DNA of 52,464 nt from Patescibacteria group bacterium (GTDB lineage Bacteria; Patescibacteriota; Saccharimonadia; Saccharimonadales; Saccharimonadaceae), in assembly GCA_030916565.1 (NCBI GenBank), contig JAUPWL010000002.1, positions 1 through 52,464 of the forward strand. Direction: 5' to 3'. The notes under the pieces are model-generated. The model did not search any database. It was not told the origin of the DNA and saw nothing but the letters and a program-made list of their open reading frames with translations. Below are positions 33,960 to 41,632 of this stretch, one piece after another (position 1 is the stretch's first letter; each line of letters starts with the position of its first letter). A program made the translations under genes and the position numbers.

Positions 33960-33988
33960 ATATTATCATGTACGTAATGCTTATGCAA
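33960..33988 (-). promoter_or_regulatory. Promoter of the tRNA transcript
   Basis: On the minus strand TTGCAT (33983-33988), 17 bp, TAATAT (33960-33965). Initiation is predicted near 33953, giving a 38-nt leader before the mature tRNA 5' end. The -35 region lies within TTGCATAAGCAT, which recurs upstream of the DUF3800 gene. Confidence 0.6.
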
Positions 33989-34134
33989 GTATAGCATAAA
34001 CACTATTTAAGCACATTTGCAACAACAGAAAATAGGGTAAACCACCTCTGTTAAAAATTGCAGAAATAAAACAAATATTTTTCAATATGTAAATATTTCA
34101 TACGATTCAACAGTAAATATAAATAAAAAAATGC

Positions 34135-34178
34135 GACGACCAGCAAGGAATTTGGCGAAGAGCGTTACTGTTGAGTAG
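34135..34178 (+). repeat. glmS 3'-end repeat, copy 2
   Basis: A displaced copy of the last codons of glmS. It still reads NLAKSVTVE plus TAG in one frame; the two base changes inside that stretch are both third-position silent changes (ACG to ACT, GTC to GTT). Silent divergence suggests it came from another glmS allele rather than from decay. Between the copies (33666-34134) lie only the small-RNA-like unit, the tRNA with its promoter, and about 140 bp of AT-rich sequence (33989-34134) in which I see no gene. Confidence 0.8.
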
Positions 34179-34183
34179 AAAAG

Positions 34184-34513
34184 CTAAAAGGTAAAACGAT
34201 CGGGACCCATAGAGAAGCCATAAACAATATACGCGTAGAAAAGGAGTATGATGCTAAAGACGATTCCTAATATTGCAAAAATCCTCTGCGATCCTTTTAT
34301 GCCACGCGACAATAATATACATTCACCAATAAAACCTGCGATGGCGGTAATTGTTGCAACTGCGACGTTGAGACCGATAGTTGATGATCTTGGTCCAGAA
34401 AGCACAGGTCCAACCATGAAGAAGTAAAAAGGTAGCCAGATGACCGGCAATAGCGTTAACTTTTTGGACGATATGATATCGCTGTCTCTTTTATCTCTAC
34501 TATTTTTCGACAT
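34184..34513 (-). CDS. Small membrane protein of unknown function
   Basis: 109 residues. After a charged start (SKNSRDKRDSD) there are three hydrophobic segments: LLPVIWLPFYFFMVGPVL, NVAVATITAIAGFIGECILL and AILGIVFSIILLFYAYIVYG, matching the shape of small DUF4190-like membrane proteins. It overlaps the upstream 114-residue gene by 14 bp on the same strand, so they are likely one unit. No function is recognised. Confidence 0.6.
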   Translation of the reverse strand: MSKNSRDKRDSDIISSKKLTLLPVIWLPFYFFMVGPVLSGPRSSTIGLNVAVATITAIAGFIGECILLSRGIKGSQRIFAILGIVFSIILLFYAYIVYGFSMGPDRFTF

Positions 34514-34844
34514 TCATGCCTTGGTTTTCGGCGTCTTGTGTTGTTCGTAGGCCCGCAGCGCTAGCCTCTGAAGGAGTGCAGTAGTAAGTTTCGTAGCCGA
34601 GCCTAAAGGGCTCAAAGCCTTTTGTTTCTTCATACCAAGCAATTCCCGCACCGGGCGCTGTACGAAACTTGACAGGCCTTTGTCCACAAGACAGCCACTT
34701 GCTGTAAAATCTATAATTTCCACCAAGCGGCGAGGCATCAAATAATACAATAAGACTAGCAACCAATAAAAATGCTACTAGAGATTTTTTCCGTATATTA
34801 AGTCTATATATTATATTATTCTGATTTTGCAATTTATTCTGCAT
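34500..34844 (-). CDS. Membrane-anchored small protein of unknown function
   Basis: 114 residues with a single membrane segment (SLVAFLLVASLIVLF, about 21-35) after a basic Asn/Gln-rich N-terminus. The outside part has two Cys (SCGQRP and YYCTPSEA) and a Gly/Tyr-rich middle. It lies 17 bp downstream of the large SGNH protein and overlaps the following small membrane protein. No family is recognised. Confidence 0.55.
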   Translation of the reverse strand: MQNKLQNQNNIIYRLNIRKKSLVAFLLVASLIVLFDASPLGGNYRFYSKWLSCGQRPVKFRTAPGAGIAWYEETKGFEPFRLGYETYYCTPSEASAAGLRTTQDAENQGMNVEK

Positions 34845-34861
34845 AAGATACTACTGAACGC

Positions 34862-37525
34862 TTATTTATATAATTCTCTTTTAATAATATAAAGCACAAA
34901 CATAATAATAGTAATAGCTGGAACCAGTAGAATGACTAATGAGTTTGAATTTAATAATATATTTCGTTCACCTTTATCTCTTGAATCGGACAATTTATTT
35001 ACAGTCGCAACATTTTGCCTGGACGTAGAATTCACCTCAATTTTAGGTCCGCATATATCTTCGACTGCAGAGAATGCAATACCGCTGTTAGGCGGCGTAA
35101 TGTACGCGCAAGGATCTGTAGCATCTGATATTCCGTCTTCATCATGGTCGCTTGGATTGGTGCCTCGAACTTCGATAATTTGATACAGGTCTATCGGTTT
35201 GCCAGAGTATGATTCACCAGACACTACAAGTGTGTGGATACCTGCGGGGACAATTTCTGGGATGACTATATCTTTAGTAAAGCCTCCATCGTTATCGACG
35301 GAGAGAGTGCCAAGATCTATAGGGTCTGAATAAAGTTTAATATTAGCGACCGATCCTGGTCGAAGCTCGTATTGACTGGCCACTATTGTGCTGTTTGACC
35401 TCTTTATTATCGGCTCACTGATCAACTTTTTGGCACGTACAAGTTTATTGTATCCGAGCATCGAGTTGGTAAAATATTCTGTCGGCTGAGGTTCGTTTGT
35501 GCCAACCTCCCTAGTCTGAGAATAGGGGTAATCAACAGGACTGACGCTAGCAAGCTGTTTTATTAAAGTTTGTGCGATTTTTTGATGCCCCTGTGCATTA
35601 GGATGAAACGTAGAGGAAAATAATTCCGTCTTAAATCCTATATCGGATGTTCCAGTGACATATCCTTTACTTTCACATAGTTTGCCACCATCGAGACTAT
35701 CCTCTAAATCTATGTAAACGACACCAGTTTTTTCAGCAACGGACCTAATCACTTTATTCATGTAAGTAACCCCTTCGGCTATCATATGACGCTCATTCGA
35801 ATCAATTAGTCCGGCGTTTGCTCCACAGTAGGCAGTGCCGTCACTAATAAATTGGGGGTACCCAAGATAATAAATTTTAGTGCTTGGGGAGTGTAAATGT
35901 ATTAACTCAATAAGGGACAATAGCTGCCCGTATGACTGCTTAATTGTCTGACCCAGTAGACCGCGTAGTTGATTAGAGTCTGCATATGAACAGGTAAAGA
36001 AGCTATGTGCACATTCGTCCAAAATGGGGCCAAACTTTACATCGTTGCCACCAATAGTCATTGTGATTGATGCCGGCTTGTATTTAATAATAAATTCAAG
36101 TTGACTTGCGTAGCCTGGTATAAATGCATCTTTGGCAATTGTTTGTTTAGTTATGCGCTCTTCCGCGGAGTATTTACTTAGCCTGCCACCTTGACCTAGA
36201 TATTTTTCACTACCGCCGATGTCAAGCGTAACTGCGCCTGAGCATGCTATAGATTTCATCTTTGGTGACGAAAAATGATAGTGATTTTTGATTAAAAACG
36301 GATATGATCTTTCACTTATATGGCAGCCTCCAAAGTAATCTGTGCCGGGAAGATAATAGGATGTACCATTCTCTCTATTTTCTATATCGCCTTCGCCACT
36401 GGAGTATGAGTCGCCAAGTGCAAGATAATCTAGGGTTTCTGGTGCGGTATAGTTGGCTGCGCGTAGGCTAATGTGATGGATCGGGTCGGTCGAATTGGAC
36501 GCGTAGAAACTGATTTCGCCACCATCATCGTTAAAACGTGGTTGATACGCCGCTGTCATGTTCGGCATGTATGTATTGTTCGCGGGGTCGTTCATAGGTG
36601 CGGCAAGAAACAGCGCAGGGCATTCGGTTGTCAGTTGGCCTTGTCTTTCCAGTGTATTTAGTTGTGCGGGATCTGACGGAACGGTATAGCCGCAGTCTGG
36701 TGTTAATTCAAAAATTGCATTGCTGGTGTTGCGGCCGAATATTGCGACGTTGCGGCCATCATTAGACACATCGATTTCCATATCGGGTGCAGAGCCCGGG
36801 GCGGAGTAATTTGTTTTGAGGTACAAGAATTTAACGGTTTGCCCAGTGTCCATGTCCATGCGGTACATTCCACGACCGACCAGTTCGAATACAAGCCATT
36901 TGTCATTTTGCGAGCGTTGGAGATATTTAGTCGTAGAGCGGAAATCATCGGTGGTAAAACGGTCGGTCAGGATTTCATCAGGAGACTGCTCGCCGGTAAA
37001 ATATGTTTCCACCCGCAAATTAGGGAGTGTGATGCGCTGCATGTGCAACCGTTTAACGAAGTCTTTGAACATAAAAACTTTGCCATCACCGTATGTACCG
37101 GGGGACTGGATGCTAATCAGGTAGTCGCGGCTGGGCATATAAACACAGCCATAAAAACAGGTGGCGCCACTGTTGATAACGTGCGCATTTGATTCACCGC
37201 CAAAGCTGACGGCCAGTTTGCCATCGTCACCTCCGAACAGCTGGTAATTGTCACCACTACCGATCAAACATTCGGTGTTGTATTGCCTTGACTGGTCTTC
37301 GACGCCTTCGATTTTGCGTTGGTCTCGTATGCTTTGGAATTTTGATGCACACATGTTATTCCAGTCATCATTAGGACTAACTTCGTCTGAATATACTGTT
37401 GTCGGGATGCCGGTCGTCCACGACCATGAATCGGCACGGGCCATATTTAACATGAAAAGTGAAAGAACGACCATAGAAATAGTCGCCAATAGAGCAATAT
37501 TGCGGTGGACAATCAACTTCTTCAT
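34862..37525 (-). CDS. Large surface SGNH-hydrolase protein with C-terminal membrane anchor
   Basis: 887 residues. The signal peptide is at 1-31 (LLATISMVVLSLFMLN, ADS). Residues about 35-365 are beta-rich with recurring phrases (DNKWLVFELVGRGMYRMD, NDGRNVAIFGRN, FNDDGGEISFYAS), like blades of a propeller. The SGNH esterase domain starts at YLALGDSYSSGEG (nucleophile Ser), with CSGAVTLD, TIGGNDVKFGPI and the catalytic FHPNAQGHQKIA. Residues about 770-800 carry SDHDEDGISDATDPC, a thrombospondin type 3 calcium motif. One membrane helix ends the protein (LVILLVPAITIIMFVLYII). A deacylase acting on surface glycan is plausible. TATAAT lies 8 nt before the start. Confidence 0.8.
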   Translation of the reverse strand: MKKLIVHRNIALLATISMVVLSLFMLNMARADSWSWTTGIPTTVYSDEVSPNDDWNNMCASKFQSIRDQRKIEGVEDQSRQYNTECLIGSGDNYQLFGGDDGKLAVSFGGESNAHVINSGATCFYGCVYMPSRDYLISIQSPGTYGDGKVFMFKDFVKRLHMQRITLPNLRVETYFTGEQSPDEILTDRFTTDDFRSTTKYLQRSQNDKWLVFELVGRGMYRMDMDTGQTVKFLYLKTNYSAPGSAPDMEIDVSNDGRNVAIFGRNTSNAIFELTPDCGYTVPSDPAQLNTLERQGQLTTECPALFLAAPMNDPANNTYMPNMTAAYQPRFNDDGGEISFYASNSTDPIHHISLRAANYTAPETLDYLALGDSYSSGEGDIENRENGTSYYLPGTDYFGGCHISERSYPFLIKNHYHFSSPKMKSIACSGAVTLDIGGSEKYLGQGGRLSKYSAEERITKQTIAKDAFIPGYASQLEFIIKYKPASITMTIGGNDVKFGPILDECAHSFFTCSYADSNQLRGLLGQTIKQSYGQLLSLIELIHLHSPSTKIYYLGYPQFISDGTAYCGANAGLIDSNERHMIAEGVTYMNKVIRSVAEKTGVVYIDLEDSLDGGKLCESKGYVTGTSDIGFKTELFSSTFHPNAQGHQKIAQTLIKQLASVSPVDYPYSQTREVGTNEPQPTEYFTNSMLGYNKLVRAKKLISEPIIKRSNSTIVASQYELRPGSVANIKLYSDPIDLGTLSVDNDGGFTKDIVIPEIVPAGIHTLVVSGESYSGKPIDLYQIIEVRGTNPSDHDEDGISDATDPCAYITPPNSGIAFSAVEDICGPKIEVNSTSRQNVATVNKLSDSRDKGERNILLNSNSLVILLVPAITIIMFVLYIIKRELYK

Positions 37526-37637
37526 CTGGGGTCATTATACACAAAACTTGTTAAATGTGTTAAAAAATACTTAAAATAAGTTTATAATTCTTATACTTAA
37601 AATTCTAAGTTTGACCACGACACTGACCGCTAAATAC

Positions 37638-37646
37638 TTATCCACA
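37638..37646 (+). promoter_or_regulatory. Isolated perfect DnaA box
   Basis: TTATCCACA, identical to the consensus box, lies 16 bp upstream of the -35 element of small-RNA-like unit 2. It could be chance or a DnaA-dependent control site. Confidence 0.4.
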
Positions 37647-37661
37647 TTGCCAGACAATGAA

Positions 37662-37690
37662 TTGACATACATTTCAATAGCTGATATACT
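37662..37690 (+). promoter_or_regulatory. Strong promoter of small-RNA-like unit 2
   Basis: TTGACA (37662-37667), 17-bp spacer, TATACT (37685-37690). Predicted start is about 37697. No protein-coding frame follows. Confidence 0.75.
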
Positions 37691-37696
37691 ACGTAT

Positions 37697-37758
37697 GTAG
37701 ATGGAAAGCGTGGATTGGTCCCTGGTGACCGTAGGATCCAAAGCGCCATCTATTTTTT
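37697..37758 (+). ncRNA. Candidate structured small RNA, about 62 nt
   Basis: Starting at the promoter's predicted initiation site, the whole unit folds into one long hairpin: AGATGG (37699-37704) with CCATCT (37746-37751); TGGAT (37711-37715) with ATCCA (37736-37740); GGTC (37717-37720) with GACC (37727-37730); loop CCTGGT. The internal loop is nearly symmetric, AAAGCG on one side and AAGCG on the other. A T6 run follows, making it also a terminator. It runs against the 3' end of the DUF3800 gene, overlapping its last 9 bases. The family is not recognised. Confidence 0.55.
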
Positions 37759-38487
37759 ATTGTTTTCGATAACCTGAAAAACTTCCCCTCGCGCCAATTT
37801 AATCGATTGCTGGTGGGAGAGTTCTAATGTTCCTAATTTACGCTGTAAATGCTTTAAGAGCCGTAGTTTAGCGCCAGATCCTTTTGCGGCACCAAGCCGG
37901 ATTTTGAATGAATATGCGACCAAACCTAACAAAACGTCAGTCATTTGAATTTCGGATACCGCATGCGACTCAAGCCTAGCAATGCCAAATAGGGCATTGC
38001 GCCGTTGTTTCTTTTTGATTGCTTCTCGAATAATCTTTTCGAATTTGTCATCTTTACTGGTCGAGACATCATCGGCAAGTACAGTAATATATTCGCTCGC
38101 GCGCGAGCGTTTATAGTCTATAGAACCAGCGATTAACGCCGCAGCTAGTTTGTTGTACGCGGTGTGACTTTTTTCATTCTTGGTGATCTGATAAGTTTCC
38201 TTGTCGACAACCAGGCAGTGGAAGCGGTTATTCGTACAGCCGAAGAATACGTCAATAAGTTCTTTGTATACTGCCAGGTTTTGATCTGTTATGTCGCTAA
38301 ATTTAAACTCGCGATGATAGCCGCGCCGGTTTTTCAAATTAATGATGGCACGATGTAGTTCGCGGGTGTTTTGGCTGACTAATAAACCAAGTCCAAAAAT
38401 TCGATCTGTTTTGGCACTGTGTAATAGGCCGGTTTCGTCCATAAAACCGAATACGTGTATGCGTGGTTTCGGTCCGCTAACGTCCAT
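37750..38487 (-). CDS. DUF3800 protein (RNase H-like fold suggested for the family)
   Basis: 245 residues. VFGFMDETGLLHSAKTDRIFGLG gives the family's N-terminal D-E-(S/T)-G motif. YHREFKFSDIT has the conserved E-x-K, then VLADDVSTSKDD and SEIQMTDVLLGLVAYSFKIR at the C-terminal side with the conserved Asp, as in the Q-x-A-D-L block of the family. Members often occur beside mobile elements and defence genes; no biochemical function is firmly known to me. The gene is alone, with a candidate small RNA converging at its 3' end and a 12-bp inverted repeat over its start. Confidence 0.85.
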   Translation of the reverse strand: MDVSGPKPRIHVFGFMDETGLLHSAKTDRIFGLGLLVSQNTRELHRAIINLKNRRGYHREFKFSDITDQNLAVYKELIDVFFGCTNNRFHCLVVDKETYQITKNEKSHTAYNKLAAALIAGSIDYKRSRASEYITVLADDVSTSKDDKFEKIIREAIKKKQRRNALFGIARLESHAVSEIQMTDVLLGLVAYSFKIRLGAAKGSGAKLRLLKHLQRKLGTLELSHQQSIKLARGEVFQVIENNKK

Positions 38488-38522
38488 ACAATTATTGTAA
38501 CATGCTTATGCAATAATTGTAT
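38486..38522. promoter_or_regulatory. 12-bp perfect inverted repeat at the DUF3800 start
   Basis: ATACAATTATTG (38486-38497), 13-bp spacer containing CATGCTTATG, CAATAATTGTAT (38511-38522). It overlaps the start codon and the promoter region of the DUF3800 gene. TTGCATAAGCAT inside it is shared with the tRNA promoter. It could be an operator or, on the plus strand, an AT-rich terminator followed by T6. Confidence 0.6.
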
Positions 38523-38565
38523 TTTTTATCTGTTTTTATAACAAAAAATATTAATACTTTTGTAA

Positions 38566-39726
38566 CTATCGGTTGATTTGGTCGCCAACAACTTTGCGTA
38601 TTTTGGTGATGAATAGTGATTTGTCGAATCGTTTGGCTTTGCGTTGGAGTGTGCCTGGGAGGAATGTCATAGTCTGGGCGGATTTGATTGCTTCGACGAG
38701 TGATTCTGTCGTTTGGTCGCGGAATGTGACGCCGCTGACGCCGTCTTCGACGATGTCTTTGGTGCCTGCGCGGCCGAGAGCGATGACTGGTGCGCCTGCA
38801 GCCAGGGCTTCGACTTGGACGATGCCGAAATCTTCTTCGGCTGCATAGATAAATCCACGGGCGTTGTTGAGCGCGTCGGTGACGGCGGCGTCAGACGCAT
38901 CGCCTGTGCGGTCGGTGTGGAATTCGACAGTTGGTCCGGCCAATTCAACCAGGCGCTGGTGTTCGGGACCGTTGCCGAATACACGCAGCGGAATGCCGAG
39001 TTGGGTGGCAGCGCGGATGACAATATCAAAATGTTTGTACGGGACCTGGCGGCCGAGCGTGACATAGTATTCGCCACGTTCGCGAGCAGGATCGAAACGG
39101 TCAACATCAACCGGCGGGTGAATAACGGTTGAGTTGCGGCCGTAATATTTTTTGATGCGTTTTTGGACTTCGGTACTGTTGGCAACAAACACGTCAACAT
39201 TTTGTGCGGCATCGTAGTCAGCCTTTTTCTGAGGAGGGACGAATATTGGCATCGCCATACGAATAAGTGCGTTCAGTTTGCCGAACCCTGGGTCGCGACG
39301 GTATTCGTCGTAGTGTGACCAATAATAGCGAATTGGTGTGTGGCAATAACAGATGTGAACTTGATCGGGACGGGTTTTGCGCACTTGTTTGGCCTCGGCG
39401 CTAGAGCTGCTGATGATGATGTCGTATTCGGACAGATCCAGTTCGCGAAAGGCGCGGACACGTTGCATCGGGAAGAATTTGTGCATCTTTTTGAACGGTC
39501 CGGGGAGGTTCTGTAATTTGGTCGTGCGAATGTCGAGTCCGGCGAATTCTGGCATGTTTTCGGGAACGAATGTGCTAGTGTAAATCGGCGCGTCAGGAAA
39601 TGCATCATGTAGTGCCAGAACGACCTTTTCGGCGCCACCCATATTGGTCAGCCAATCGGCAACAATCACCACGCGTGGTGATTGTTTGGAATATGGAATT
39701 TGGCTATTGGAATTTGGCGAGTTCAT
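38566..39726 (-). CDS. GT4-type glycosyltransferase
   Basis: 386 residues. VVIVADWLTNMGGAEKVVLALHD has the GGAEK acceptor-domain motif; CYCHTPIRYYWSHYDEYRRD and VFVANSTEVQKRIKKYYGR are typical of WbaZ/mannosyltransferase-like members. YVTLGRQVPYKHFDIVI, VFGNGPEHQRL and IYAAEEDFGIVQVEALAAGAPVIALGRAGTKDIVEDGVSG give the nucleotide-sugar and catalytic sites. The first 15 residues are a Ser/Asn-rich extension whose start overlaps the previous gene by 4 bp (ATGA), so the start is well supported by coupling. Confidence 0.92.
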   Translation of the reverse strand: MNSPNSNSQIPYSKQSPRVVIVADWLTNMGGAEKVVLALHDAFPDAPIYTSTFVPENMPEFAGLDIRTTKLQNLPGPFKKMHKFFPMQRVRAFRELDLSEYDIIISSSSAEAKQVRKTRPDQVHICYCHTPIRYYWSHYDEYRRDPGFGKLNALIRMAMPIFVPPQKKADYDAAQNVDVFVANSTEVQKRIKKYYGRNSTVIHPPVDVDRFDPARERGEYYVTLGRQVPYKHFDIVIRAATQLGIPLRVFGNGPEHQRLVELAGPTVEFHTDRTGDASDAAVTDALNNARGFIYAAEEDFGIVQVEALAAGAPVIALGRAGTKDIVEDGVSGVTFRDQTTESLVEAIKSAQTMTFLPGTLQRKAKRFDKSLFITKIRKVVGDQINR

Positions 39727-40091
39727 TGTCGTAGACCTGCTCTAAACGCGTTAATCAACTTTTGGCAACTAACCGAATGAGTAATGAGTTGATCGAGTTG
39801 CTCTGTATCTAGATAACCAAGTTTTTCGGATAGATACAAGAAGTTCTTGGTTTCAAGCAAAGATCCGTAAGCAATTGTGTAGAAATGTAGTTTATCTTTT
39901 GTTGATGTACGACCAAAACCTTCAGCGATATTCGCGGATATGGAACTCACAGCTCTACGAATTTGGCTGGTGATTCCGAATAACTCTTCTTTAGGAAATG
40001 ATCGGGAGACTTTATATACCGCAACAGCAAAACTCTGACTTTCTTGCCAGACGGTGAGATTTTCAAAAGAACTGATACTATTTTCTGCCAT
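39723..40091 (-). CDS. Four-helix-bundle protein (23S rRNA intervening-sequence protein family)
   Basis: 122 residues. SFENLTVWQESQSFAVAVYKV, FGITSQIRRAVSSISANIAEGFGR and FYTIAYGSLLETKNFLYLSEKLGYL are the three signature helices of the S23/IVP family. Such proteins were first seen in rRNA intervening sequences but are mostly encoded elsewhere, often beside glycan genes in CPR genomes; the function is unknown. It lies between the sugar phosphotransferase and a GT4 gene and is probably co-transcribed with them. Confidence 0.9.
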   Translation of the reverse strand: MAENSISSFENLTVWQESQSFAVAVYKVSRSFPKEELFGITSQIRRAVSSISANIAEGFGRTSTKDKLHFYTIAYGSLLETKNFLYLSEKLGYLDTEQLDQLITHSVSCQKLINAFRAGLRQ

Positions 40092-40117
40092 ATTCTAATA
40101 GCCAACTTCCAATAGCC

Positions 40118-41554
40118 CTATTTGGCTCCTGTGCGACGGAACACGACGGCGACTGTTTTGAACAAGATTTTGAGGTCTAACCAGAACGACCAGTTCTGCG
40201 CGTAGAATGTTTCTAGATCGATACGTTCGTCGAACGTTAGATTGCTGCGGCCAGATACTTGCCAGAGTCCGGTGACGCCTGATTTGACGCTGTGTAATAG
40301 CGCGGCTTTGGCGGGAGAGAACTTTGCTTCCTGTGGCAGGATAGGGCGTGGTCCGACAAGGCTCAGATCGCCACGAAGGACGTTGAATAGTTGTGGCAGT
40401 TCGTCGAGTGATGATGTGCGGAGGAACTGACCAAATTTGGTGACGCGTGGGTCGTCTGCGACTTTGCGGTTTTTTGTATATTCGGCGGCCAGGTCGTCGC
40501 GGCCCATGGCACGGAATTCGTCGGCGGCATCACGTTTGCCAAATTCGGGGCGCATGCTACGGAATTTGATTAATTTGACTGGTTGACTGAACCGGCTAAG
40601 GCGAGCGCTGACGTAGAATACAGGACCAGGATTAAAGATTTTTTGGAGAACGAACAGTATGAGGAAAACCGGCGAAAGAATCAGAATGACAACAAGGGCG
40701 ATGACACGGTCAAATATGCCTTTGGTGATAGCACCCCATCCGACCAGTGGCGTTTGGCTGACGGTAATCATCGGATAGCCCAGGAATACGTCGACGGTGT
40801 TTTTGCCAGCATAAAATTCTGGTTCACCCGGAATAAAGCTGTAGCTGATGTGGCGTACCTGGGCCGCGCCGAGGATTGCTTGGTTGCGTTCGGATGAATC
40901 GTACAGATCGGTCTGGATAATCGTCGTAATGCGCAGATGGTCGATTTGTTCCAACGCGCGTTCGACGGTGCTGAAATGTGTGACATCCAGGCCACGAGGG
41001 ACGACTTTGGCAGGACCGGCGATAGCAACAATTTTGTAGCCGCTCTCGGCAGTCACTGATAAACTGTCGGCGATGTCGCGCGTTGCGTCACTAGTACCGA
41101 TGACCAGGACTCGGCTGACGCCACGGCCAAAATGGAACATCAGCGTGCGCCAGATGCGCAGCAGTTCGCGTTCGAATATCAGCAGCAGGAATGAACCGAC
41201 GAACGCATAGAGGGTGACCAGGCGCGCCGGAAAGAAGTGACTGCCACTGATGTATTCCCAACCGATAATAACGAGGATGCCGATAAATGCGCCGAGGGCG
41301 ATTTTGCCCCATTCAACGAGGCGGCGAGTGTAGACATTGGAATTATACAGCCCCATTGATGCAAAGATCATGATCCAGATAGGGATGATCATCAATGAAA
41401 CCAGGAAATATTCGCGCGCATAGACGGGGCTGACGAGTGGTCGGTTGTCGTACTGAACACGAATAACGTAGGCAATAGTAAAGGCGAACAGGAGCACTAC
41501 GATATCGGCGAGGGCGAGCAGGAGACTGTAGAATTTCGTGTTTTTACTCGGCAT
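40118..41554 (-). CDS. Polyprenyl-phosphate sugar-1-phosphate transferase (WbaP-like)
   Basis: 478 residues. About five N-terminal membrane segments are followed by a Rossmann-like domain (RVLVIGTSDATRDIADSL, about 140-250) and the PGT catalytic domain. The latter has KLIKFRSMRPEFGKRDA, TKFGQFLRTSSLDELPQLFN (catalytic Asp-Glu pair), GDLSLVGPRPILPQE and SGVTGLWQVSGRSNLTFDER. The enzyme puts the first sugar on undecaprenyl phosphate at the start of a glycan chain. The ATG has GAGG 7 nt upstream, and a TATAAT lies about 30 nt further up. It diverges from the O-antigen-ligase-like gene. Confidence 0.95.
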   Translation of the reverse strand: MPSKNTKFYSLLLALADIVVLLFAFTIAYVIRVQYDNRPLVSPVYAREYFLVSLMIIPIWIMIFASMGLYNSNVYTRRLVEWGKIALGAFIGILVIIGWEYISGSHFFPARLVTLYAFVGSFLLLIFERELLRIWRTLMFHFGRGVSRVLVIGTSDATRDIADSLSVTAESGYKIVAIAGPAKVVPRGLDVTHFSTVERALEQIDHLRITTIIQTDLYDSSERNQAILGAAQVRHISYSFIPGEPEFYAGKNTVDVFLGYPMITVSQTPLVGWGAITKGIFDRVIALVVILILSPVFLILFVLQKIFNPGPVFYVSARLSRFSQPVKLIKFRSMRPEFGKRDAADEFRAMGRDDLAAEYTKNRKVADDPRVTKFGQFLRTSSLDELPQLFNVLRGDLSLVGPRPILPQEAKFSPAKAALLHSVKSGVTGLWQVSGRSNLTFDERIDLETFYAQNWSFWLDLKILFKTVAVVFRRTGAK

Positions 41555-41620
41555 ACTGAAACCTCGTTTATTTTATCGATATTATAGCACTATTACCTCA
41601 ATTGGTACGGATAAATGGAG

Positions 41621-41626
41621 TATACT
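41621..41626 (+). promoter_or_regulatory. -10 element of the O-antigen-ligase-like gene
   Basis: TATACT lies exactly 6 nt before the ATG at 41633. An earlier in-frame ATG at 41615 would be upstream of it and is therefore rejected as the start. Confidence 0.6.
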
Positions 41627-41632
41627 ATAAGC

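Noticed and set aside
33666-34178. Tn7-like insertion at the glmS attachment site
   Set aside because: No tnsABCD genes or Tn7-type ends are visible, and Tn7 does not copy the glmS end. Only a short bracketed remnant can be supported.
37662-38487. Type III toxin-antitoxin pair (small RNA plus DUF3800)
   Set aside because: The RNA has no tandem repeats, lies downstream and on the opposite strand, and DUF3800 is not a ToxN-type nuclease. Left only as a neighbour observation.
38667-39212. A 181-codon minus-strand frame inside the GT4 gene
   Set aside because: It is out of frame with a convincing glycosyltransferase and has Ser/Pro/Thr-rich random composition; a shadow frame.
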